Positions 8,451 to 15,255 of a stretch of 40,831 nucleotides of DNA are shown one piece after another (position 1 is the first letter of the stretch; each line of letters starts with the position of its first letter). The notes beneath the pieces were generated by a model, which did no database searches, was not told the origin of the DNA, and saw only the letters and a program-made list of their open reading frames with translations. The DNA is taken from contig CAIRCP010000078.1 in assembly GCA_903877095.1 (NCBI GenBank), positions 1-40,831 on the forward strand, written 5' to 3'. The translations under genes were made by a program, and so were the position numbers. This DNA comes from an uncultured Actinomycetes bacterium. Lineage in GTDB: Bacteria > Actinomycetota > Actinomycetes > Mycobacteriales > Mycobacteriaceae.

Positions 8451-8836
8451 ATGACCGAGTGGCCACTTCGGGTAAGCGGTACTCGCGCCTACGCGCAGGG
8501 CGAGATCTTCCTATTGAACAAAGCGGGCGATCGCCTCGATGCCGCCGTGTACAACACGACTGGATTCGGCCCGTGTCCCGCTGCTGAGTTCGCCGCACTC
8601 GATGTCGCACAGATCGCGAGAGACACCGGCTCGGACCTCGCATGGAAGAACCCGCGGCGGTTTTGGATGATGGACACGCTGCAGATCAATGTCCAGATGA
8701 AGTCACCTCCGTCAGTGCCGGATCCACGTGATCGGTGAACGATTGCATGACCCTCGCCAACATCGTCCCGGACAATCTGTCCAACATGTACCAAGGGTGC
8801 CTCGACGGCGTGAACAACTTCGACCCGTGGGAGTGA
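8451..8836 (+). pseudogene. broken hypothetical gene with deletion and apparent mini-inversion
   Basis: The frame from ATG 8451 reads normally (WPLRVSGTRAYAQGEIF ... WKNPRRFWMMDTLQINVQM) to about 8700 and then degrades to a stop at 8736-8738. From memory, this N-terminus belongs to an uncharacterised mycobacterial family of roughly 170-200 residues. The next 50 bases (about 8701-8751) make sense only on the other strand, where they read VMQSFTDHVDPALTE, a stretch I associate with the middle of the same family. The plus strand from 8750 to 8836 then gives TLANIVPDNLSNMYQGC...NNFDPWE, which looks like the family C-terminus. So the gene appears to be start, inverted middle fragment, end, with much of the middle deleted. 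The plus-strand pieces are also in different frames. It is not functional as a full protein. Confidence 0.6.
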
Positions 8837-8935
8837 TCGGACCTCAGTAGCGCGCCGCACACCGAGGGTCGCATCGCGAACGGCCAGGATCACCTGGGCT
8901 CCGGCCCGGACCAGCGCTTGGGTTGATTCCTGAAC
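8834..8935 (-). pseudogene. fragment of a short-chain dehydrogenase (headless)
   Basis: Reading the minus strand just after the P450 stop, the frame continues ESTQALVRAGAQVILAVRD followed by ATLGVRRATEVR. This matches the second helix and second strand of an SDR Rossmann fold ('...AL..AGA.VI.AVRD...G'). The start codon, the GxxxGIG nucleotide loop and everything after about residue 35 are missing. It is a leftover from the rearrangements that damaged its two neighbours. Confidence 0.55.
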
Positions 8936-9960
8936 TCAGCCGGGGGCCGGGTAAAGGCGCAGCGGCAGGCGCTCGTAGCGACGAATGATGTTGTTAAGCG
9001 CCCATTTCGGAGTTCCCGTCAGCTCCACTCGCTCGGCATGTTCGATCAACGCCGTCAGAAACGCTGTGATTTCCAGCCGTGCGAGCGCCTGCCCGGCACA
9101 GGCATGGGCGCCTTTACCGAAGCCCAGATGGCGGCCCGCGTCGCGGGTGATGTCGAAGACGTCGGGGTGCTCCCACTCGCGCTCGTCACGATTAGCCGAG
9201 GCGTACATGACCAGCACTCGGGAGCCGGCGGGGACGAGTGTCCCGCCGACTTCGCTGTCGGACCCAGGTAATCCACCAGCAGCGCCCGACAGTCGCGGCG
9301 CGTGATGACTCCGTCGTCGACGGCAGCGAGGAGTTCATCGGCCATACTGCCGGGCAGTGCGCTGCGCCGGCGCTCCACCTGCCGGGCGAACCGCAGCATC
9401 TGCAGCGCACCGGGACTGCTGCCGACCATCCGCAGGTTGAACGGACCCAGCACGTCGAATGTCGCACCGGCCCAGTCGATCAGGTGTTCCCGCTGATCGG
9501 CCGGCCAGCCGACCAGATCAGGGACCACCGACAGCGGCAAGGACGCGGCCAGGTCGACTCCGTCGACGTCGCCCTGACGGACCGCCGCGGCGACGAGTTC
9601 GTCAGCGGCGCGCTGTACCTGGTCGCCGAGGGCCGCGATGGCACGAGGCAACATCCTGTGCGCCAAAAGTTTTCGTCGTCGGTCGTGCTCGGCGCCGTCG
9701 CTGGCCAGGGTGGTTCTGCCAGACATGCGGTTGCTGATCGGGTTCAGCGCCACGGCCGATGCAGAGCGGAATGTGGCGTCGTCGAGCAGGGCCGCCCGGC
9801 ATTCGGCGTAGCGCGGCAGGGCGTAGACCCTGTGCGCCGGCAGCCAGACCACTGGCCCGGTGTCACGCAGCCGCCGATAGTGCGGGTACGGATCGAGAAT
9901 CGCCTCGTCGGTGTAGAGGTTGACGCCGCGGGCCGGGTCTCGCAACCGCGAGAAGATCAC
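8936..9960 (-). pseudogene. cytochrome P450 with internal deletion and frameshift
   Basis: The gene starts at GTG 9960, overlapping the stop of the carbonic anhydrase gene, and reads as a bacterial class-I P450 (DPARGVNLYTDEAILDPYPH ... RDCRALLVDYL). Near 9257-9270 the protein jumps from LLVDYLGP, the start of the I-helix region, to DSEVGGTLVPAGSRVLVMY, which comes after the ExxR motif, and the frame changes at the same point. Roughly 65-75 residues are therefore gone, including the oxygen-activating (A/G)GxxT helix and the ExxR motif. The rest is intact, including heme loop FGKGAHACAG with the Cys ligand and the C-terminus up to TGA at 8936-8938. The product cannot be an active P450. The clean ends suggest a recent deletion. 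Confidence 0.85.
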
Positions 9961-10661
9961 AGGAAGCGGACGGCGGCTGTCTTGATGTCGTAGATGGCGC
10001 CGACGATCTTGACGGCACCGGCCTGCTCGGCGTCGCGCATTATCTGGCTGTTCTTCCGAATGTGGTCGATCACCGTGCGCACGTTGCGCTCGATGGCGTC
10101 GTCGAGGTTGGCCGCGCCGGCGATGCCGGCTTTGATGAAGTCGATGAACGACTGCATATTGCCGCCGACCTGAGCATTCTGGAATGCGGCTTTGACTGCG
10201 CCGCAGTCGGAATGGCCCAGAACCACCAGGGCCTTGGATTTCAGCACCGCCTGGCCGTACTCGATGCTGCCGAGGTCGGTCGCCGTTTCTGCGATGTTGC
10301 CGGCCTCGCGTACGACGAAGATGTCGCCCACGAACTGATCGAAGATGAGTTCGGGAGCCAGTCGGCTGTCGGCGCATCCGAGGATGGTCGCGAACGGGGT
10401 CTGGTTCTGGGTGATGCCACTCCAGATCACCTCGATGTCAGCGGTGTCATGGATCTTCGGGGTGCGGGCGGCGAAACGGGCGTTGCCATCGGCGAGAACC
10501 TGAATCGCATCGTCGGGCGTCGTGGGCTTGGGCGCCGAACCGGCTTCCTTCCTGACGTCCTCGATCGTGTGGTTGGACCCGCACGCCGCTGCGGCCAGCG
10601 CAAGCACCGGGATCGCTCCCAGGAGGTAGCGGCGAGAGAAGTTAACGTCGTTGTCGCCCAT
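9957..10661 (-). CDS. exported beta-carbonic anhydrase (Tat lipoprotein)
   Basis: This 234-residue beta-class carbonic anhydrase interconverts CO2 and bicarbonate. ATG at 10661 is preferred (GGGAG 5 bases upstream) over TTG at 10673. The N-terminus is an export signal: twin arginines in FSRRYLLGA (residues 10-11), a hydrophobic core, and a lipobox AAAAC with Cys27, so the enzyme should be a lipoprotein outside the membrane. The catalytic domain has all zinc and active-site residues: Cys96-x-Asp98-x-Arg100 (ILGCADSR) and His150-x2-Cys153 (GHSDCGAVKA). The P450 pseudogene start overlaps its stop (GTGA), so the two were once co-translated. Most mycobacterial beta-carbonic anhydrases are cytoplasmic, so an extracytoplasmic form is worth noting. 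Confidence 0.9.
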   Translation of the reverse strand: MGDNDVNFSRRYLLGAIPVLALAAAACGSNHTIEDVRKEAGSAPKPTTPDDAIQVLADGNARFAARTPKIHDTADIEVIWSGITQNQTPFATILGCADSRLAPELIFDQFVGDIFVVREAGNIAETATDLGSIEYGQAVLKSKALVVLGHSDCGAVKAAFQNAQVGGNMQSFIDFIKAGIAGAANLDDAIERNVRTVIDHIRKNSQIMRDAEQAGAVKIVGAIYDIKTAAVRFL

Positions 10662-10793
10662 GGGATCTCCCAATCGTCAAAGATCGCCGGCGCCTTGAGA
10701 CCCGGCTCAACTCAGAATCATGGCATCCCGCGCACCCAGGCACGGGAAATCCCGGACCATTCCTGGTCAGTGTTAGCAACAACTGAATCCGGC

Positions 10794-12623
10794 TTAGGCG
10801 GTGATGTGCGGCTGGTAGAGGTCGATCCACACCGACAGGGCGAGGATCCGTTCCAGTCGGGACCGGTCCACCGGCGGCAGCGATTCGGTATCACGCCGGG
10901 TCAGTTGCTCGAGTGCGTTCCGGTCGACCACGCTGAACAACGTGTCGCTGCCAGTGGCCAGCAGTTCGCGGGCTTGCGCCTGGATGGCTGCGCCGTAGAG
11001 CGGATCTGAAGTGCTGGGGTAGGGGCTTTTGATCCGCTGCACCACCGACTGGGGCAGGACATCGGCTACCGCGCCGCGGAGCAGGCTCTTTTCCCTGCCG
11101 TCGTAGTTCTTCATCGACCAGGGGGTGTTGTAGACGTACTCGACCAGGCGGTGATCGCAGAACGGCACCCGCACCTCCAGGCCCGAGGCCATGCTCAGCC
11201 GGTCCTTGCGGTCCAGCAGGATTCCCACATGCCGGGTCAGGTGCAGATAACTCATCACCCTCATCCGGTGGGTGAAGTCATCTTCTGCGGCGAGCCGTTC
11301 CACCTCGGCGACGGCGTCGACGTAGCGATCCTTCAGGTAGGTGTCCAGGTCGAGGGCCTCGCGCAGGGCGGGGGTGAGGATGTAGCCGCTCGCGTCGGTC
11401 CACGAAGCGCCGATCGCGACCCACGGGAAGGCGTCCGTCCGCTGGATCTGCGGGTCGTGAAACTGCCGATACCCGCCGAAGATCTCGTCGGCGGACTCCC
11501 CGGACAGCGCCACCGTCGACTGCTGCCGGATCGCCTTGAACAGCAAATACATCGAGCCGGCCTGCTCGACGCCGCCCACCGGGAGTTCGAGGGCTTCGAT
11601 CACGGTGCGCCGGAGGCCGGGGTCGGACAGCCGACGGTGATCGATCACGATGTCGGTGTGATCAGAGCCGACGTACTCGGCGACCTCGTGCGCGTAGGGG
11701 GTGTCGCGGGTGGGGTGCATGTCAGTGGGCGTGAAGTTCTCGGCCTGGTCGGTGAAGTCGACGGCGAAGCTCCGCACCGGTGTGTCCAACTCGCGGGCCG
11801 ACAGCGCGGTGATCGCGCTGGAATCCAGCCCGCCCGAAAGCAGAACGCATTCGGGAACGTCGGCGACCAACTGCCGGCGCACGATGTCGTCGAGCAACCC
11901 GCGCACATTGGCGACTGTGGTGGCAAGGTCGTCGGTGTGCAGTCGGGACTCCAACCGCCAGTAGGTCCGCTCCCGGATGCCGTGTTCGTCAACGGTGACG
12001 ATCGTTCCGGGCTCGACCTCCCGCATGCCCTTCCAGACCGCGGTCCCCGGGGTTTTCACCGGCACGATGAGCTCGCGTAACCCCTCGATGTCGACCACCC
12101 GTGCAGCCATCGGGTTGGCGAAGATCGCCTTGGGCTCCGAGCCGAACAACACGCCGTCGGGGGTCCGGTAGAAGTAGAACGGCTTTACCCCCATCCGGTC
12201 TCGGATCATCACCAGCTTGCGCTCGCGGGAATCCCAGATGGCAAACGCATACATCCCGTTGAGCCGGTCGGCCAGCGCCTCACCCCATTCCAGGTAGCCG
12301 CGCAGCACCACCTCGGTATCGCTGGACGTCTCGAAACTGTGTCCCTTGGCGACCAATTCGCGGCGCAACTCGGTGAAGTTGAAGGCCTCACCGGTGTAGA
12401 CCATGGCCACATCACCCGACAGTGTGGAAACCACCATCGGCTGCACTCCGCCGACCAGGTCGATGATCGCCAGCCGACGGTGGCCGAGGGCGACGTCGCG
12501 CCGTATCCACACTCCCGCCGCATCGGGACCACGGCAGGCCATGGTCCCGGTCATCGCCTCGACCACCGCCCGCTCCCGGGTCAGATCGCGCGAAAAATCC
12601 ACCCAGCCGGTCATCCCGCACAC
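10794..12623 (-). CDS. asnB: asparagine synthetase, glutamine-hydrolysing (AsnB-type)
   Basis: This 609-residue enzyme makes an amide (normally asparagine) from aspartate, ATP and glutamine. Class-II glutaminases need Cys as residue 2 after Met removal, so the start is GTG 12623 directly before TGC (protein MCGMTGWVDF...), with GAGG 8 bases upstream; an ATG 8 codons further up would bury the catalytic Cys. The N-terminal glutaminase domain has RGPDAAGVW and GHRRLAIIDL. The synthetase domain has the PP-loop LSGGLDSSAITAL. The C-terminus (ILALSVWIDLYQPH) is typical. It is divergent from the hydrolase at 12714. Whether it serves primary metabolism or amidates a special product cannot be told; the family contains both. 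Confidence 0.88.
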   Translation of the reverse strand: MCGMTGWVDFSRDLTRERAVVEAMTGTMACRGPDAAGVWIRRDVALGHRRLAIIDLVGGVQPMVVSTLSGDVAMVYTGEAFNFTELRRELVAKGHSFETSSDTEVVLRGYLEWGEALADRLNGMYAFAIWDSRERKLVMIRDRMGVKPFYFYRTPDGVLFGSEPKAIFANPMAARVVDIEGLRELIVPVKTPGTAVWKGMREVEPGTIVTVDEHGIRERTYWRLESRLHTDDLATTVANVRGLLDDIVRRQLVADVPECVLLSGGLDSSAITALSARELDTPVRSFAVDFTDQAENFTPTDMHPTRDTPYAHEVAEYVGSDHTDIVIDHRRLSDPGLRRTVIEALELPVGGVEQAGSMYLLFKAIRQQSTVALSGESADEIFGGYRQFHDPQIQRTDAFPWVAIGASWTDASGYILTPALREALDLDTYLKDRYVDAVAEVERLAAEDDFTHRMRVMSYLHLTRHVGILLDRKDRLSMASGLEVRVPFCDHRLVEYVYNTPWSMKNYDGREKSLLRGAVADVLPQSVVQRIKSPYPSTSDPLYGAAIQAQARELLATGSDTLFSVVDRNALEQLTRRDTESLPPVDRSRLERILALSVWIDLYQPHITA

Positions 12624-12713
12624 GTCAATCACCTCACCGTCGGCCATGAAAGAAGGACTCGACACGCACCCCGCTACCAGTCCGCAGGTGAGCGTAGTGA
12701 TTGGCTGGGGTGC

Positions 12714-13886
12714 ATGAGGGCATTGGCCGACGAGATCACTGATCGTCTGAAGAGCCGGGGGCTTATCGCGCTGCACCCGGAACAGCAGTTCAATCTTCAG
12801 CTGAACCGCTTCCTGCCGACGGACTCGGTCGCGGACGACGTGCGTGACGCAGCGACTCGGATCCATAACTTCGATGACTTCAAACGCGAAATGGTCGCTC
12901 TCGCGGAAAAGTCTGAGAAGGCCGGAGACGGTTACGCCGCTTTCTGTTACTACGAAGCGTCTCGGTTCTACCTGGGTCCCGAGCAGGCCGACGAGCGTGC
13001 CGAACTCACGCAAAAGATGATCGATTCGTGGGCGGTCGGCTGGTCGCGGTATCGCGTCGAGCGAAGCACTGTGCCGTACGGGGATTTCAATCTCCGCGTC
13101 CATCACTTCCCGGTCGAGAAGCCCCGAGACGTCGTGGTCATGTTCGGCGGGTACGACTCCTACATCGAAGAATTCACGCCTTACGGCGTAGCCCTGCAGG
13201 AAAACGGCTACGAGGTGATTGTCTTCGAGGGACCCGGGCAGGGCGCCGGGATCGAGGCCGGCTCGGTGATGACCACGCAGTGGCACCAGCCGGTCGCAGC
13301 GGTCCTCGACGCGTTCACGATCACCGAATGCACGCTGATGGGGCTTTCCATGGGCGGCTGCCTGGTGATCCGTGCTTCTGCTTTCGAGCCCCGCGTCAAA
13401 CGGACCATCGCCTTGGACATCCTGACGGACATGCTGGTTGTGACTGTCAGGACAAAGGAACTCGCCGCCCAGGTGCGCGAGCCGTCGGGACAAGGCGCCC
13501 GCGATGTTGCGCAGCATTTCGAAGCTCTTGCCGAGGGTAACCCCACCGCGGCCTTCATGATCCTGCAAGGCAGGAGAGTCACCGGCGCCACGTCAACGGC
13601 CGAATACTTGCAGAAAATCGGCGAGTACGTGACCGCGGACGTGTCGAGTCAGGTGACATCCGACGTCCTGCTCATGGCGGGCCAAGATGACACGCTCGTG
13701 CCGTACGAACAATTCTTCGAGCAGGTCCAGACGCTCACCAACGCCCGCTCGATGACGACGCGGACATTCACCAGGCACGAAAACAACGCGGCGCCCGGCC
13801 ACCTGAACTGCGGCAACGGGGTCGCCGCGCTCACGGTCGTCATCGATTGGCTTGATCAGACGCTGCAGTTGAACCCGGACGTTTAA
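12714..13886 (+). CDS. alpha/beta hydrolase with large helical N-terminal domain
   Basis: This 390-residue protein starts at ATG 12714; there is no strong ribosome binding site. The N-terminal 120 residues are helical (DDFKREMVALAEKSEKAGDGYAAFCYYEASRFYL). The hydrolase core follows with strand VVVMFGGYDSYIEEF, oxyanion region and GPGQG loop, nucleophile elbow GLSMGG (Ser212), acid in AGQDD (Asp325 or Asp326), and His363 in APGHLNCGN. This arrangement resembles the C-C bond hydrolases of the 2,6-dihydroxypseudooxynicotine hydrolase/FrsA type more than lipases. The substrate is unknown. It diverges from the AsnB gene with 90 bases between, so shared control is possible. Confidence 0.78.
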   Translation: MRALADEITDRLKSRGLIALHPEQQFNLQLNRFLPTDSVADDVRDAATRIHNFDDFKREMVALAEKSEKAGDGYAAFCYYEASRFYLGPEQADERAELTQKMIDSWAVGWSRYRVERSTVPYGDFNLRVHHFPVEKPRDVVVMFGGYDSYIEEFTPYGVALQENGYEVIVFEGPGQGAGIEAGSVMTTQWHQPVAAVLDAFTITECTLMGLSMGGCLVIRASAFEPRVKRTIALDILTDMLVVTVRTKELAAQVREPSGQGARDVAQHFEALAEGNPTAAFMILQGRRVTGATSTAEYLQKIGEYVTADVSSQVTSDVLLMAGQDDTLVPYEQFFEQVQTLTNARSMTTRTFTRHENNAAPGHLNCGNGVAALTVVIDWLDQTLQLNPDV

Positions 13887-13930
13887 GGCCGACCTTTTTG
13901 TGAGCGTCCGCCCGTCAAACCCTCCGTTCC

Positions 13931-13971
13931 CTGGCGAGAACTAGTTCCAATCTGGCGGGGAACTAGTTCCA
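13931..13971. promoter_or_regulatory. tandem repeat of a palindrome, probable operator pair
   Basis: Two copies of CTGGCG-n(2-3)-AACTAGTTCCAAT lie in tandem, 22 bases apart (palindromic cores at 13938-13947 and 13960-13969). The core GAACTAGTTC is a perfect palindrome. Two sites spaced two helical turns apart, 60-90 bases before the small gene at 14027, fit cooperative binding of a dimeric repressor. The core contains AAC-N2-GTT as in KstR sites, but the flanking bases match only on one side, so I do not assign a regulator. Confidence 0.6.
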
Positions 13972-14026
13972 ATATGGCCCTGATCTCCTATGGCAGATCC
14001 CGGCCGTTTCTCGTAACTATGAGGGC

Positions 14027-14299
14027 GTGACGACCACAGAAACTGTCCACTCGGGGGATGTCATGCACTCTGAGCCGCAGTGGCGCTACCGCGCGAAGCG
14101 ACGGGGCCTTCGACTGGTCCGATACAGCCAGGCATTGGGCTACTCCCAATACGGTCCCTATGGACTGGTGGAGAGCGGGACCGGCCGCGTCGTCGCAGTC
14201 CGGTTGGGTCCCGAAGACGTCGAGCGGATCCTGTACGACGAGAACGGTGACGCATACGTCCCTGACGGACGGCTCCAGGACGCCGTTCCGTCGGTGTAG
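14027..14299 (+). CDS. small hypothetical protein (90 aa)
   Basis: This protein is of unknown function. GTG at 14027 gives a 90-residue product with a basic middle (WRYRAKRRGLRLVRYSQ) followed by GPYGLVESGTGRVVAVRLGPEDVERILYDEN, a pattern suggesting a small beta-sheet/helix domain. There is no ribosome binding site at a usable distance, but TAACTAT at 14014-14020 lies 6 bases before GTG, so a leaderless mRNA is possible. The tandem palindrome upstream suggests it is tightly regulated. I do not recognise a family. Confidence 0.6.
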   Translation: MTTTETVHSGDVMHSEPQWRYRAKRRGLRLVRYSQALGYSQYGPYGLVESGTGRVVAVRLGPEDVERILYDENGDAYVPDGRLQDAVPSV

Positions 14300-14427
14300 C
14301 ACCGGGTGACTCGGTGTTCGGAGCCATTCGGGCCAGGTGATCGTCGAGACCGCGGAAAACGCCTTCACACGTATCGTTTTCCCAACGGGCGCTTGACGAG
14401 AGTGTTGATCCCACGACAGGAGAACGT

Positions 14428-15255
14428 ATGCCTTCGGTATTGGTGACCGGTGCGAGCCGGGGGATCGGGCTGGCGATCACCCGTCACATGAGTGCGCTGG
14501 GCTGGGAGGTCTATGCCGGAGCGCGGTCCGACAGCGCCCTGCGGGAACTCGCGGGAATCCCGGGGGTGCACCCGACGCGTCTGGAGATCACCGACCGGGA
14601 CAGCGTCGCGGCATTGGCCGATGCGCTGCCCGCTGAACTCGACGGCGTGGTCAACAACGCCGGCGTCGTCGTCAACGGCCCCGTCGAAGGTCTGACCCTC
14701 GATGACCTGTCGCGGCAGTTGGAGGTCAACGTCGTCGCTCAGATCGCGGTGACGCAGGCGGTGTTGCCCAAGATCCGCGCGGCCAAGGGGCGGATCGTGT
14801 TCATCTCCTCGGTCAGTGGATTGATCACCGCGCCGGGGACCGGTGCGTACTGCGCGTCGAAGTACGCCCTGGAGTCGCTGGCCGATGCGCTTCGAATGGA
14901 ACTGCGGCCGTGGGGGATTGCGGTCAGCCTGGTCGAGCCGGGTCCGATCCGGACCGACATCTGGGGTGACATCCTCGTCGACCATGACCGGATGGTGGCC
15001 AAGCTCGCCGCCGAGCATCGCGAGTTGTACGCCCCGCACCTCAACGGCACCCGAAAGTTGTTGGCCCGCATGCAGAAGACGGCGGCGGATCCGGAGAAGG
15101 TCGTCAAGGCCGTCGACCATGCGCTGACAGCGCGCCGTCCCAAGAGCCGCTACCTGCTCGACACGGCGAGCCGTGTCCAGAAGATCGTGATGGGGCTGAC
15201 CCCGACCGCGGTCAGCGACGCGGCGCTGGCCGCGGCCACCACAACGAAGCGTTAG
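14428..15255 (+). CDS. short-chain dehydrogenase/reductase
   Basis: This 275-residue classical-type SDR starts at ATG 14428 after AGGAG. The nucleotide loop is TGASRGIG (about residues 7-14), followed by NNAG (residues 75-78), catalytic Ser in FISSVSG, and Tyr-x3-Lys in YCASKYALESLADALRMELRPWG, then VEPGPIRTDIW. It has a long C-terminal extension (LLARMQKTAADPEKVVKAVDHALTARRPKSRYLL), as in SDRs related to retinol or steroid dehydrogenases. It is an NAD(P)-dependent oxidoreductase of unknown substrate. It converges on the beta-helix gene with a 4-base overlap of the two stop regions. Confidence 0.9.
   Translation: MPSVLVTGASRGIGLAITRHMSALGWEVYAGARSDSALRELAGIPGVHPTRLEITDRDSVAALADALPAELDGVVNNAGVVVNGPVEGLTLDDLSRQLEVNVVAQIAVTQAVLPKIRAAKGRIVFISSVSGLITAPGTGAYCASKYALESLADALRMELRPWGIAVSLVEPGPIRTDIWGDILVDHDRMVAKLAAEHRELYAPHLNGTRKLLARMQKTAADPEKVVKAVDHALTARRPKSRYLLDTASRVQKIVMGLTPTAVSDAALAAATTTKR

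Noticed and set aside
8489-8893. A 134-residue minus-strand gene across the broken region
   Set aside because: It is a patchwork of an SDR fragment, an inverted piece and antisense sequence, not one protein.
10755-10768. Terminator between the asnB and carbonic anhydrase genes
   Set aside because: GACCA-TTCC-TGGTC gives only a 5-bp stem, too weak to call.
10794-13568. AsnB reading frame extended to 924 residues
   Set aside because: The extra N-terminus is antisense to the hydrolase gene and would bury the glutaminase Cys, which must be residue 2.
13938-13969. KstR (cholesterol) operators
   Set aside because: AAC-N2-GTT is present, but the outer T of the consensus is missing on one side in both copies, and no steroid genes are adjacent.
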